From contig NZ_SJPQ01000001.1 of the NCBI RefSeq assembly GCF_007859945.1, forward strand, positions 1,240,001 through 1,304,000: a stretch of 64,000 nt of DNA. The letters are read 5' to 3'. The stretch is from Pseudobythopirellula maris. GTDB taxonomy: Bacteria; Planctomycetota; Planctomycetia; Pirellulales; Lacipirellulaceae. A model generated the notes under the pieces. That model made no database searches, was not told the origin of the DNA, and worked only from the letters and a program-made list of their open reading frames with translations. The position numbers were made by a program, and so were the translations under genes. Shown here one piece after another: positions 38,999 to 48,273 of this stretch. How positions within the stretch are numbered: position 1 is the first letter of the stretch; each line of letters starts with the position of its first letter.

Positions 38999-39901
38999 TT
39001 AGTTCGTCGGCGTGGGGGCGGCCTCGGCCACCACCCGCCGGCCTGGCCGGGCCTCGCTGTCGCTCACGATCGACAGGAACAGGTCCTCGAGCGTCGTCGT
39101 GGGGTTGTCGCACTCGAGCAACTCGCCCTCGTGCCGCGAGATCACGCCCTTGATCTCGTCGCGGCAGGCGTCGCTCAGGCCGCGGGCGCGGATCTGGGTG
39201 ACGTCTTCGACGGTGAGCAGCGAGTCGACCCGGCCCAACTCCTTGAGCTCGCCCTGGTGCAAGATGGCGATGCGGTCGCAAACGTCCTGCACGTCGGCGA
39301 GCAGGTGGCTGCACATCACCACGGTTTTGCCCTGGTCGCGGAGGTCGAGGATCATGTCCTTCATCTCACGCGTGCCGATCGGGTCGAGGCCGCTGGTCGG
39401 CTCGTCGAGCAGGATCAGGTCGGGGTCGTTGATCAGCGCCTGGGCCAAGCCGATGCGACGGGTCATGCCCTTGGAGTACTCGCGCAGCTGCCGCTTGCGG
39501 GCGCCGTCGATCTTCACCAGCTTGATTAGCTTGTCGATCCGCTCCTTGCGGACGTCGGCCGGGATGTCGAACAACCGGCCGTAGAAGTCGAGCGTCTCCT
39601 CGGCGTTGAGGAACTTGTAGAGGTACGACTCCTCGGGCAGGTAGCCGATCCGCTCGTTCTTCGAGACGTCGGTCGCCGGCTTGCCGAAGATGAGCGCCTG
39701 CCCATCGGTCGGGAACAAGAGCCCCAGCAGCAGCTTGATCGTGGTCGTTTTGCCCGAGCCGTTGGGGCCGAGCAGACCGAAGATCTCGCCCTTGTTCACT
39801 TCCAGGTCGAGCGCCTTCAGAGCGCGGACCTTCTGGCGGCCCCAGAAGTCGCGGTAGACCTTCGAAAGGGCCCGGGTTTCGATGACGGCTTCACCTGACA
39901 T
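38999..39901 (-). CDS. ABC transporter ATP-binding protein
   Basis: A 300-residue ATPase: Walker [16 protein letters not shown] at about residues 45-59, ABC signature [15 protein letters not shown], Walker [13 protein letters not shown] and the H-loop [19 protein letters not shown]. The C-terminal 70 residues match the extension of ABC-2 exporters. It is the first gene of the minus-strand group, followed after 84 bases by the permease. Substrate unknown. Confidence 0.95.
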   Translation of the reverse strand: MSGEAVIETRALSKVYRDFWGRQKVRALKALDLEVNKGEIFGLLGPNGSGKTTTIKLLLGLLFPTDGQALIFGKPATDVSKNERIGYLPEESYLYKFLNAEETLDFYGRLFDIPADVRKERIDKLIKLVKIDGARKRQLREYSKGMTRRIGLAQALINDPDLILLDEPTSGLDPIGTREMKDMILDLRDQGKTVVMCSHLLADVQDVCDRIAILHQGELKELGRVDSLLTVEDVTQIRARGLSDACRDEIKGVISRHEGELLECDNPTTTLEDLFLSIVSDSEARPGRRVVAEAAPTPTN

Positions 39902-40066
39902 CGAGTTCCTCTAGATCGTGGGACGCGTGGATCTCTGAAAAAGGAGACGCCGGCCTGCGGCCGAGCGCCTGTGCGACCCGCTCCGCGGGGCCATGCAGAC
40001 CTGCCAATATAAGCACGGCACGATAAGGCAGCAAGGATCGGCCCTCGCGAGCCTAACCGCCCCGGG

Positions 40067-41365
40067 TCAGTCCGCAAACCGCAGCAAGGCGTAGCGTTTG
40101 CGGCCGCTGCGGAGCACCACGACCGTCTCGCTGGCCAAGTCGCCGCGGCCGATCGACGTGTCGAGGCCCTCTACCCGCCGATTGTTCACATACGCCCCGC
40201 CCTGCTCGACGGTTCGCCGCGCGTCGCCCTTCGACTTGGCCAAGCCAGACGCCACGAGGGCGTCGACGATCGGCAGCCCTTCGCCGCCGAGCCGCTCGGC
40301 GGGCAGCTCGCTGCTCGGCACGTCGGCAAAGATCTGGCCGAGGGCCTTGTCGGTGAGCGACTCGATCGGGGCCCCGAAGAAGATCTCCGTCGCCTGGCGG
40401 GCCGAATCGAGCCCCCCCTCGCCGTGGGCCAGCCGGGTGAGCTCTTCGGCGAGCCGCTTCTGCGTCTCGCGGGCGGCGGGGTTCTCGGCCCGGGCGGCGT
40501 CGAGCGCGTCGCACTCCTCGAGCGAAACGTCGGTCAGCATCCGCACACAGGGGCCGGCGTCCGAATCGTCGACGTTCACCCAGTATTGGTAGAACTGGTA
40601 CGGGCTGGTGCGCTCCGGGTCGAGCCAAACGGCGCCCGACTCGGTCTTGCCCATCTTCGTGCCGTCGCTCTTGGTGAGCAGCGGCCAGGTGTAGCCGTAC
40701 AGCTGGGCGCTGTGCATGCGGCGGCCGAGGTCGAGCCCGGCCGTGATGTTGCCCCACTGGTCGCTGCCGCCCGCTTGCAACTCGCAGCCGTGCTCCTTGT
40801 AGAGTTGGACGAAATCGTACGCCTGCAAGAGCATGTAGCTGAACTCGGTGTAGCTCATGCCACCGGCGTCGTTGCCGTCGTCGCCCTTGCCCAGCCGGGA
40901 CTTCACCGAGTCTTTGCCGAGCATCACGTTGACCGGGAAGTTCTTGCCGATGTCGCGCAGGAACTCCAAGTAGCTCCAGCCGCTGGTCCAGTCGAAGTTG
41001 TTGAGCAGCCGCGCCGTGGGCTCCGCGCCCTCGAAGTCGAGGAACCGCTTCATCTGCTCGCCGATCGACGCGACGTTGCGCTCCAGGTCTTCCTTGGAGA
41101 GCAGGTTGCGTTCGGCGCTCTTGCCGCTCGGATCGCCGATCATGCCGGTCGCGCCCCCCACGACGGCGAGCGACGTGTGCCCCGCCTTTTGGAAACGCCG
41201 CAGCGTGATCAGGCCCATCATGTGGCCCACGTGCAGGCTGTCGGCCGTCGGGTCGAAGCCGGCGTAGACGGTGCGGGGCTTCTCGGCGAGCCACGCGCCG
41301 AGGCCCGCGTCGTCGGTCGTCTGGTGCACCAGCCCACGCTGGCGGAGTTCATCGAAAAACGTCAT
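40067..41365 (-). CDS. tyrS: Tyrosyl-tRNA synthetase
   Basis: A 432-residue class Ic synthetase from the ATG at 41365 (MTFFDELRQRGLVHQTTDDA). It has the HIGH motif as HVGH (45-48), the tyrosine pocket YAGFDPTADSLH, DQWGNITAGLDLGRR, and a class-defining signature KMGKTES in place of KMSKS. The C-terminal S4 domain is SGLAKSKGDARRTVEQGGAY. It charges tRNA-Tyr. An in-frame extension to 41443 lacks similarity to the family. Confidence 0.97.
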   Translation of the reverse strand: MTFFDELRQRGLVHQTTDDAGLGAWLAEKPRTVYAGFDPTADSLHVGHMMGLITLRRFQKAGHTSLAVVGGATGMIGDPSGKSAERNLLSKEDLERNVASIGEQMKRFLDFEGAEPTARLLNNFDWTSGWSYLEFLRDIGKNFPVNVMLGKDSVKSRLGKGDDGNDAGGMSYTEFSYMLLQAYDFVQLYKEHGCELQAGGSDQWGNITAGLDLGRRMHSAQLYGYTWPLLTKSDGTKMGKTESGAVWLDPERTSPYQFYQYWVNVDDSDAGPCVRMLTDVSLEECDALDAARAENPAARETQKRLAEELTRLAHGEGGLDSARQATEIFFGAPIESLTDKALGQIFADVPSSELPAERLGGEGLPIVDALVASGLAKSKGDARRTVEQGGAYVNNRRVEGLDTSIGRGDLASETVVVLRSGRKRYALLRFAD

Positions 41366-41486
41366 GACCAAATGGCGCAAGCAGCGCTGATTGAGATTCG
41401 TGCGAAACGAAGCGATAGCCCCTAGCCTACGAGCTTCGCTCATCGGCTAGTTCAGACCAGATAATAAGAGAGAAACGAGCCGAGCG

Positions 41487-42257
41487 TTAGCGCCACATGT
41501 CGTCGCCCGCAAAGGGGTTGGCGAACCCGCCGGCCGGATCCTTCGGCGGGCGGGCCTTGAGGATCAGCTCCGCCAGCTTCAGATCCATCCGCTTGGTGAT
41601 CTTCAGGTTCATCGGCGACCCCTCGACCAGGGTCACGGGCTCGCCGAGCCGCTCGATCAACTGGGCGTCGTCCGTTTCGCCCTCACCCGCCGCTTCGTGG
41701 GCCCGCTCGAGGAGCTTGCGGCAGAAGACTTGCGGCGTTTGAGCCGCCCACAGGCCGTCACGCGGCACGGTCTCCTCGATCGAGGGCTTGCCGCCGTCAG
41801 CTGGGGCCTTGGCCCGTTTGATCGTGTCGGCGACTCGCGCCGCCAGGATCGCCGCCCCGTCTCTGGACGCAGCAGCGAACACGGCGTCGATCTCCTTGTC
41901 CGCCACGCACGGCCGGGCGGCGTCGTGCACGGCGACATGGGTCGCCCCGTCGGTGAGCTTGGCGAGCCCCGCCCGCACCGAATCGCCGCGATTGGCGCCA
42001 CCGACGCAGACCTCGACGCTCATAAACGCCAAGTTCGGCCCGAAACGACGCTGAAAATCCTCCCGGTCCTCCTCGGCGATCACCACGACCACCTGGCAGA
42101 CGTCGTCGCGTTCCATGAAACGCTCGGCCGAGTGCAGCCACACGGCCCGGTCGCAGAGCGGGGCGAACGGCTTTTTGTAGTTCGCGTCGGCGAACCGCTC
42201 GCTGCGGCCGGCGGCGACCAGGATGACGGCGAATCGTGGCTTCGGGGTATCGCTCAA
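41487..42257 (-). CDS. ispD: 2-C-methyl-D-erythritol 4-phosphate cytidylyltransferase
   Basis: A 256-residue enzyme of the MEP isoprenoid pathway that couples CTP and MEP to give CDP-ME. The nucleotide-binding loop is LVAAGRSERFADANYKKPFA, and the conserved AVHDAARPCV and PVTLVEGSPMNLKITKRMDL match IspD. The C-terminal tail (about 25 residues, PPKDPAGGFANPFAGDDMWR) is extra. The gene is 121 bases from tyrS, probably independent of it. Confidence 0.95.
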   Translation of the reverse strand: MSDTPKPRFAVILVAAGRSERFADANYKKPFAPLCDRAVWLHSAERFMERDDVCQVVVVIAEEDREDFQRRFGPNLAFMSVEVCVGGANRGDSVRAGLAKLTDGATHVAVHDAARPCVADKEIDAVFAAASRDGAAILAARVADTIKRAKAPADGGKPSIEETVPRDGLWAAQTPQVFCRKLLERAHEAAGEGETDDAQLIERLGEPVTLVEGSPMNLKITKRMDLKLAELILKARPPKDPAGGFANPFAGDDMWR

Positions 42258-42381
42258 AACGGGGGCTCCAAGTCATCAAGATGGGCGGACCCTACCCATC
42301 CTAATCGCCGACAGCATTCACAGCATGGGTAGGCGACTGGCGCCCTCGACGTTACGGAAATCCCCGGCTGTCAGGCGCGGG

Positions 42382-42999
42382 CTAGGCGATTTCCGTGACC
42401 GGGGCCAAGGCCAAACGTTCGATCATCATCCGCACCGCCAGCGCCGTAATAGCCGACGGCAGCGAGGGCAGGTCGCGTCCTGCGGCGACGACCTGCGACG
42501 TGTCGAGCGGCACGTGGACAAAGACCGAGCCGTGTTGCATCGGCCGGTCGCGGGTGAAGTGGTGCGACCAGTAGAGAGCGGCGTTGCAGAGGTACTCGCC
42601 GGCGTGGAACGACACCTCGGCCGGCGCGCCGGCGTCGCGGAGCATGCGGGCCCACTCGCCCAGCGGCAGGGCGCTGCGGTACGCCGGAGGGCCGTCGGGC
42701 TCCAACATCGGGGCCTCGTCGGCGGCGACGCCGCGGTCGCGGGCCACGTTCAGGCCGATCGCCTCGAGGGCGATCACCCCTTTACCGGGGGCCTGCCCCA
42801 GGTGGATCGAGGCGTCGAATCCCGCCGCCAAGTCGCTCGCCATCCGCTGGCGAGCCTCGGCAAAGTCGACCGGATAGAGCCGCGTGGTTAGATCCACGCT
42901 TTCGGGCGTTTCACGCGTCAACTCTTGCACAGCCAGCCAGCTGGCGTTTTCACGCCACTGGTCGTACGGGCCGAACGCGGTGAGCAGGATACGAGTCAT
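42382..42999 (-). CDS. pcp: Pyroglutamyl-peptidase I (C15 family)
   Basis: A 205-residue cytoplasmic cysteine peptidase that removes N-terminal pyroglutamate. The start MTRILLTAFGPYDQWRENAS matches the family's first strand (the frame is open 12 codons further up). The catalytic residues are Glu in IALEAIGLN, Cys in AGEYLCNAALYW and His in SVFVHVPLD. The sequence is divergent from characterised Pcp enzymes, so the exact substrate is less certain. Confidence 0.85.
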   Translation of the reverse strand: MTRILLTAFGPYDQWRENASWLAVQELTRETPESVDLTTRLYPVDFAEARQRMASDLAAGFDASIHLGQAPGKGVIALEAIGLNVARDRGVAADEAPMLEPDGPPAYRSALPLGEWARMLRDAGAPAEVSFHAGEYLCNAALYWSHHFTRDRPMQHGSVFVHVPLDTSQVVAAGRDLPSLPSAITALAVRMMIERLALAPVTEIA

Positions 43000-43065
43000 A
43001 CAGCCGATTGGAAGCGATGCGATCTGATACCGCAACTATGGGTTTATCCCCCGCAAGGCCAACGA

Positions 43066-43254
43066 GAGAAACCGCCAAGACGCCAAGGACGCCTATAAAA
43101 GAAAAGATTGGACAGGATTTACAGGATGGAGGGGGAATGAGTGACGACTAAGACACGCTGTCTGTTCACTCCGGCTTTATCCCGTCGACCCTGTAAACCC
43201 TGTCACACACCTTCCTTAGCGTGCCTTGGCGTGCCTGGCGTCTTGGCGGTTCTC
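43066..43254. repeat. Nested inverted-repeat element between pcp and the aldo/keto reductase
   Basis: Outer arms: GAGAAACCGCCAAGACGCCA at 43066 and its near complement ending at 43254 (TGGCGTCTTGGCGGTTCTC). Inner arms: GACAGGATTTACAGG at 43111 and CCTGTAAACCCTGTC ending at 43204. A relative of the inner part lies at 49881-49969. It could act as a terminator for the reductase gene. Confidence 0.7.
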
Positions 43255-43260
43255 CGTCCT

Positions 43261-44244
43261 TCACTCGAACACACGCTTGGCCGCCGCATCGCCACGGTCA
43301 GCGATCGCCTGGTCGATAAGCCGCAGTTGCTCGTCGGTGAGCCGCAGGCGGAGGGCAGCGGCCGTTTCGCGGATCTGCTCGGGGCGTTTCGCTCCGCAAA
43401 GCACGGTGGTGATCCCCGGCCGCTGGGCGGTCCAGGCCACCACGAGTTGGGCGACCGTCATGTCGGCGTGGGCCGCCACTTCTCGGAGTTTATCGAGGAA
43501 CGCCTGGTTCTTAGCCCACTCCTCGCCCTGGTACATCGGGTAGTTGCGCCGTGAGTCGCGCTCGTCGAGCGGGTCGTCGCCCTTGAGCTTGCCGGCGAGC
43601 AAGCCCTTCATCAGCGGCCAGTAGGCCGCCACCGCCACGCCGTGCTCCACGCACCATGGCAGCGTGCGGCGCTCGATGTCGCGCTGCAGCATGTTGTACG
43701 GCAACTGCACGGCGTCGATGGGGCACACGGCGTGGAACGCCTCGATCTGGTCGAGCGCGAGATTCGACACGCCGATCGCCCGCGTCTTGCCTTCCTGCTT
43801 GAGCTCGGCGAGGCCGGCGGCCGTTTCCTCTAGGGGCGTCACGCCGTCGGGGCCGTGCAGGTAGAGCAGCTCAACATGGTCCGTGCCGAGCCGCCGCAGG
43901 CTCTCCTCGCACTGCGCACGCAGGTTGGCCGCGCTCGCGTCGCTGTGGAACGCCTCGCCGTCGTGGCGGACGCCCCCTTTGGTGGCGAGCACGACCTCAT
44001 CGCGACGCCCGACAATCGCCTTGCTGATAATCCGCTCGCTCTCGCCGTTGGCGCCGTAAGCGAACGCCGTGTCGAGGTGATTCACCCCCTGGTCGAGCGC
44101 CTCGCGGACGGTCGCCAGGCTGTCGGCCTCATTCGTGCCAAGTGTCGTCACCCCGGCGATCGGCCAGCAGCCGAGCGCGACGCTCGTGATCTCAAGACCA
44201 CTGCCGCCGAGTGCGCGGAGTTCAATTGGAGGGAGAGCCGACAT
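43261..44244 (-). CDS. Aldo/keto reductase
   Basis: A 327-residue TIM-barrel oxidoreductase that uses NADPH. The catalytic tetrad is visible: Asp and Tyr in LDTAFAYG, Lys in LATKGG and His in LLYLHGPD. It has IGVSNLAL and GAKRPEQI at the cofactor site. The ATG at 44244 starts MSALPPIELRALGGSGLEIT; a GTG at 44295 is also open. Substrate unknown. Confidence 0.92.
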   Translation of the reverse strand: MSALPPIELRALGGSGLEITSVALGCWPIAGVTTLGTNEADSLATVREALDQGVNHLDTAFAYGANGESERIISKAIVGRRDEVVLATKGGVRHDGEAFHSDASAANLRAQCEESLRRLGTDHVELLYLHGPDGVTPLEETAAGLAELKQEGKTRAIGVSNLALDQIEAFHAVCPIDAVQLPYNMLQRDIERRTLPWCVEHGVAVAAYWPLMKGLLAGKLKGDDPLDERDSRRNYPMYQGEEWAKNQAFLDKLREVAAHADMTVAQLVVAWTAQRPGITTVLCGAKRPEQIRETAAALRLRLTDEQLRLIDQAIADRGDAAAKRVFE

Positions 44245-44322
44245 ATCAAATCCGAATACTCTAGTGGGTGCTTGATGTGGGACCTCTGTTGTCACAATAC
44301 TGCCTGCCTATATCGGCTTGCC

Positions 44323-45351
44323 TCACGTCGCGGCGGGCCGACGGGGCGTGTAGCTGCAGCAGCCGACCGGGCAGACATCGTGGCTGGGGCCGAGCTCGCC
44401 CAGCGCCGGCCGTTCGGCGAGGCCTTCGACCCGTTCGGCGATGAGGTCACAGACCATGCGGACGAACTTCGGGTGGATGCCGGCGGTCGGGGCGCGACGC
44501 ATCGCGATGTCGAGCTTCTCGCACAGCTCGCGAGCCTCGGTGTCGAGGTCGAACAACACTTCCATGTGGTCGGAGATGAAACCGATCGGCAAGATCACCA
44601 ACTCTTCGAGGCCTCCGGCCGCGTGCAGCGTTTCGATCCGGTCGCAAACGTCCGGCTCGAGCCACGGCTGCTGGGGCGGCCCGCTGCGGCTCTGGTAGAC
44701 CAGCTCCCAACGCGGGGCGCCTGCCGCCTCGGCCACAAGCCGACAAGCCTCCTGCAGCTGACGCTCGTAACGGCAGCCTTCGGCCATCGCCATCGGGATG
44801 CTGTGAGCCGTGAACATCAGCAGGGCGTTGTCGCGACGCTCGGCAGGGAAAGCCTCCAGTTCACGGCGGGCGTTCTCGGCGTTGACTTCAACAAACGCGG
44901 GGTGATTGAAGAAGACTCGCACTTTGTCGACCTCCGGCGCCGTGGGGCCGACTTCCTCGCGGGCGCGAGCGATGTCTTCGCGGTACTGCCGGCAGCCGGA
45001 GTACGAGCTGAACGCGCTGGTGAAGAATGCGATCGCCCGCTTCACTCCGTCATCGCCCATCTGGCGGAGCGTGTCGGCGAGCAGCGGGTCCCAGTTGCGG
45101 TTGCCCCAGTAAACCGGCAATCGCGGGCCATTGGCGGCGAGCTCTTTCTCGAGCGCGGCGATCAATTGGCGGTTCTGCTCGTTGATTGGGCTCACGCCGC
45201 CGAAGTGCTGGTAGTGCTCGGCCACCTCCAGCATCCGCTCGCGCGGCACGTTCTTGCCGCGCAGCACGTTCTCGAGGAACGGCATCACGTCGCCGGGCCC
45301 CTCGGGCCCGCCGAACGAGACAATCAAAACGGCGTCGTAGTCTTGGCTCAT
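44323..45351 (-). CDS. hemH: Ferrochelatase (coproporphyrin or protoporphyrin type)
   Basis: A 342-residue class II chelatase that inserts Fe2+ into porphyrin. It has the metal His in LMFTAHSIPM, SCREYREDIA-like GCRQYREDIA and the acidic site FISDHMEVLFDLDTEA. The last residues, CPVGCCSYTP, hold three Cys, possibly for a [2Fe-2S] cluster, seen in several chelatases. Gram-positive and many planctomycete enzymes act on coproporphyrin III, so the substrate type is open. Confidence 0.93.
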   Translation of the reverse strand: MSQDYDAVLIVSFGGPEGPGDVMPFLENVLRGKNVPRERMLEVAEHYQHFGGVSPINEQNRQLIAALEKELAANGPRLPVYWGNRNWDPLLADTLRQMGDDGVKRAIAFFTSAFSSYSGCRQYREDIARAREEVGPTAPEVDKVRVFFNHPAFVEVNAENARRELEAFPAERRDNALLMFTAHSIPMAMAEGCRYERQLQEACRLVAEAAGAPRWELVYQSRSGPPQQPWLEPDVCDRIETLHAAGGLEELVILPIGFISDHMEVLFDLDTEARELCEKLDIAMRRAPTAGIHPKFVRMVCDLIAERVEGLAERPALGELGPSHDVCPVGCCSYTPRRPAAT

Positions 45352-45478
45352 ACCTAGAATCTAGGCGTCAGGCGCTCGGTCGACGAGAGGCGCCAACGAC
45401 AGTCTCATTCCGCCTGCTATCTTCGGACTGCTCGTACACCGCGACGCACTCGGTGGGGCAGGCCGATCCCTCGCGCAC

Positions 45479-45508
45479 AAAAAAAGACACGACCGGCGTG
45501 CGGTCGTG
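45479..45508 (-). terminator. Rho-independent terminator after tRNA-Glu
   Basis: On the minus strand CACGACCG pairs with CGGTCGTG and a T-run follows. It lies 43 bases beyond the tRNA. Confidence 0.85.
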
Positions 45509-45550
45509 CCTCATGATTTTTCGCCATCCGGCAAAGCCGGACGAACGAAA

Positions 45551-45623
45551 TGACCCCAAGGGGACTCGAACCCCTGTTGCCGGCGTGAAAAGCCGGAGTC
45601 CTAGGCCACTAGACGATGGGGCC
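45551..45623 (-). tRNA. tRNA-Glu (TTC)
   Basis: The minus strand reads GGCCCCATCGTCTAGTGGCC... with a 7-bp acceptor (GGCCCCA/TGGGGTC), anticodon stem CCGGC/GCCGG around TTTTCAC (anticodon TTC), T-arm GGGGTTCGAGTCCCC and discriminator A. No encoded CCA. Confidence 0.97.
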
Positions 45624-45904
45624 GGAGGGCAGCTTCGCAGCCTAGGGGTGCGAAGCGTGCAAAGAAAAAGTTAGGCGGACAAAGTGCTTGCGTCAAGGCG
45701 AGGGTCGTCGACTGCGGAGAATCGTGTACCACGAGCACAAAATATGGAATGCATGCCGACCGACGAGCGAATCGTCTATAGTCGAACCTATGCCTGCCAG
45801 GAGCCAAAAGTTGACCGCGGCAAAGCGACGAACGGAGCCTCACGAGCCGCGGCGACTTTCCGTCGCCACAGGTTCTCGCTGCGGGCAACCCAGCCTGCTA
45901 AGCG

Positions 45905-46153
45905 TTAGCTCCCGGCGGGGTTTTCTTCGACCGAAGAAGTGGGCGAAGCTGCAGGCGGATCGGTTTCGGCTGGCGTTCCGGCGGGCGCTTGGCTGCGCTG
46001 GATCGCGTCGTAGACCTCACTCCGATGCACAGGCACTTCCTTGGGCGCCTCGATGCCTAGTCGCACCTTGTCACCGCGGATTTCCACCACCACGATGGTG
46101 ATGTCGTCGTTGATAACGATGCTCTCGTTTTTCTTCCGCGAGAGAACCAACAT
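45905..46153 (-). CDS. csrA: Carbon storage regulator CsrA
   Basis: An 82-residue RNA-binding dimer subunit. It starts [20 protein letters not shown] and has [20 protein letters not shown], the consensus with Arg44-type and Leu4-type residues that bind GGA in RNA loops. It represses or activates translation of target mRNAs. A tail of about 28 residues ([20 protein letters not shown] onward) extends past the usual end and is probably disordered. A ribosome binding site, AAGGAAAG, precedes the ATG. Confidence 0.95.
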   Translation of the reverse strand: MLVLSRKKNESIVINDDITIVVVEIRGDKVRLGIEAPKEVPVHRSEVYDAIQRSQAPAGTPAETDPPAASPTSSVEENPAGS

Positions 46154-46390
46154 GACCGCTTTCCTTCGCTTTCCATCGCCAAGGGAACATTGGCTTGCGT
46201 CCTCGGTGAGGGTCGCTCGCCTATCGGAACGGTCTTTCAGCGACCGTAGAGCTGCTTTCCAATACCCCTAACTCTACGAGCAAGGGGGCCACAGTCAAGA
46301 AAATCCGGGCTTGCTACCCCCCCTTTTCGGGCGTTCTGGGCAATGTTTGATCACCTGGCAATTACCGCAATTACCGCAACGGAGCAAGCA

Positions 46391-46418
46391 TTTACCACAT
46401 AACTCATTACGGTATAAT
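46391..46418 (+). promoter_or_regulatory. Sigma70-like promoter of the TatD gene
   Basis: TTTACC and TATAAT are separated by 16 bases. The start codon is about 100 bases downstream. Confidence 0.6.
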
Positions 46419-46497
46419 CCTTTAAGACGAATCCACCTGCTTTGATAGACGCTTAATCGAGCTCGTTGCCCGCTGGCTGAAATGCTCCCTTTTTGAG

Positions 46498-46513
46498 CCC
46501 CCTGTATAGGGGG
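46498..46513 (+). promoter_or_regulatory. Hairpin covering the TatD ribosome binding site
   Basis: CCCCCT-GTAT-AGGGGG is a perfect 6-bp stem. Its right arm is the AGGGGG Shine-Dalgarno, 8 bases before the TTG start. It could control translation by hiding the site. Confidence 0.5.
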
Positions 46514-46521
46514 AATGGTCC

Positions 46522-47304
46522 TTGCTCTTCGACACCCACGCGCATCTTGATGGGCCTAAATTCTCGGAGGACCTCGCCGAGACGCTCCTGCACGCTCAAC
46601 AGGCTGGCGTCACCGACGTGGTGGCCATCGGCGTCGACGCAGCCTCGAGCGCCTCATGCGTGCGTTTGGCGGCGGAGCACGTGGGCGTTCACGCCGCGGT
46701 AGGCATTCAGCCGAACGACGTTCGCGACGCCGCGCCGGGCGATTGGGACGAGATCGTCCGCTTGTCGGGCGAGCCGGGCGTGGTCGCCATCGGCGAGACC
46801 GGCCTCGATCGCTACTGGGACCACACGCCGTTTGAGGCGCAGCAGGATTACTTCGATCGCCACCTGCGGCTATCGCAGCAGAAGGACCTCGCCTTCGTGG
46901 TCCACATGCGTGAATGCGAGGCGGAGGTGCTCGCCATGCTGCGCGAGGCCCGTGAACGCGGACCGCTGCGCGGAGTGATGCACTCTTACACCGGCACAGC
47001 CGAGGGCGCCAACGAGGCGGTCGAGCTCGGCCTGCTGGTCAGCTTTGCCGGCATGGTAACGTTCAAGAAATCCGAAGCGCTCCGCGAGGTCGCCCGCACG
47101 GTTCCTTCCGACCGGCTGCTGGTAGAGACCGACAGCCCTTATCTGTCGCCCGAACCGGTCCGCAAGATCAAGCGTAACGAGCCGGCGCACGTGGCCCACA
47201 CCGCTCGCTGCTTGGCCGAAGCGCGGGGCGTGCCCTTCGATGAACTCGCCCGGCAAACCAGCGAGAACGCCAAACGCCTGTTCTTCCAACAAGACGCAAG
47301 CTAA
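46522..47304 (+). CDS. TatD-family metal-dependent DNase/hydrolase
   Basis: A 260-residue TIM-barrel hydrolase. Metal ligands lie in FDTHAHLDG, GETGLDRYWD, FVVHMRECE, HSYTGTAE and VETDSPYLSPEP. TatD enzymes are 3'-5' nucleases linked to DNA repair and RNA quality. The start codon is TTG with AGGGGG upstream; the nearby ATG at 46515 is out of frame. Convergent with the next gene. Confidence 0.93.
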   Translation: MLFDTHAHLDGPKFSEDLAETLLHAQQAGVTDVVAIGVDAASSASCVRLAAEHVGVHAAVGIQPNDVRDAAPGDWDEIVRLSGEPGVVAIGETGLDRYWDHTPFEAQQDYFDRHLRLSQQKDLAFVVHMRECEAEVLAMLREARERGPLRGVMHSYTGTAEGANEAVELGLLVSFAGMVTFKKSEALREVARTVPSDRLLVETDSPYLSPEPVRKIKRNEPAHVAHTARCLAEARGVPFDELARQTSENAKRLFFQQDAS

Positions 47305-47385
47305 CCCGCAGCCTAAGCAGCCCATGGGCCGCAGCCGCCGACGGCAGTCGGCGGTTCAACCCCGAGCGTTGCTTCGCCTCAGAAA

Positions 47386-48078
47386 TCACGGCCCGTACGG
47401 ATGGGCGTAAGGCGCTCGGTAGGTGCTCGGGCCGACCCAGTTGCCGCAGCGGTCGCAGGGGTCTTTGCAACGGGGCGGGTCATTGTGCCACTCGCTCCAG
47501 TAGCTCTCGCCGTCGCAGCCGCCGCAGCCGATCTTGCCAATCAGGCCGCAGGTGACGTGGTTGAGCTCTTCCCCAATACAATCCAGGCCGAACTTCAGCG
47601 AGCCGCCCGCCGCGCATCCGCCGACACAGCAATCTTGGCCGCACTCGCCCGCACAGCCCACCTCGCAACCGCAATCGGGTTCGGCGCAACCGCAGGCCGG
47701 TTCTGCACAGCCGCAACCAGGCTCGCTCGTGTCGCAGCCACAGGGGCCGGTGCAAACGCAGATCTTCGGCCCGCTGCAGTTGCAGTCGGTCCACCGCTTG
47801 AAGGCCCAGGAGCGGCCGTCGACCCCGCAGGTGTCGCCGCACGCGCCGCCGCAAGAATCACCGCAGTCGGCGCTACAGCCGGGCTCGATTGCACAGCCGG
47901 GGTCGGTCGCGCAGCCCGGCTCGGTCACGCAGCCGCAAGCGGCGTGGTGACCGCCGCCATGGATCGCCGCGCAGCCCGGGGCCGCCACAAGGGCTAAGCA
48001 CGCAAGCAGGGCGTAGGTGTTTTGCAAGGCGTTGTGGTTGAGCGTGGTCACTGCCCGTTCCCTCGAAGAGATGGTCAT
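47386..48078 (-). CDS. Cysteine-rich lipoprotein
   Basis: About 230 residues from the ATG at 48078 (open to 48129). A signal peptide with a likely lipobox (LACLALVAAPGC) precedes a mature domain with about 34 Cys, mostly as CGC or PGC units (ACGCVTEPGCATDPGCAIEP, EPGCGCAEPACGCAEP). The C-terminus GNWVGPSTYRAPYAHPYGP is Tyr/Pro-rich. No known family. Metal binding or a disulfide-rich envelope layer are possible. The gene is convergent with tatD, and divergent from the VOC gene. Confidence 0.7.
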   Translation of the reverse strand: MTISSRERAVTTLNHNALQNTYALLACLALVAAPGCAAIHGGGHHAACGCVTEPGCATDPGCAIEPGCSADCGDSCGGACGDTCGVDGRSWAFKRWTDCNCSGPKICVCTGPCGCDTSEPGCGCAEPACGCAEPDCGCEVGCAGECGQDCCVGGCAAGGSLKFGLDCIGEELNHVTCGLIGKIGCGGCDGESYWSEWHNDPPRCKDPCDRCGNWVGPSTYRAPYAHPYGP

Positions 48079-48273
48079 GGGATTGCGTTCGCCCGCCGCG
48101 CGGAGCGTCGCACTCTCATGCCCAGCCATCGGCGCCGTGGGTCCGCACGATTGAGCCGAACCGCTACAATCGTCAAAACATCTTCAGCCGGACGCCGCTT
48201 AAGCAGTCGTGCTAGCAACCGCCCCGATCCCCCCGGCCGCCTCCCCAGCCACACCAACCCCGCCGAACAGAGC

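Larger units (their letters stand above)
46154..46521. other. Intergenic region csrA-tatD
   Basis: About 370 bases of relatively AT-rich DNA with divergent promoters, including CAATTACCGCAATTACCGCA (a direct repeat) and the promoter listed next. No gene seen. Confidence 0.6.
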
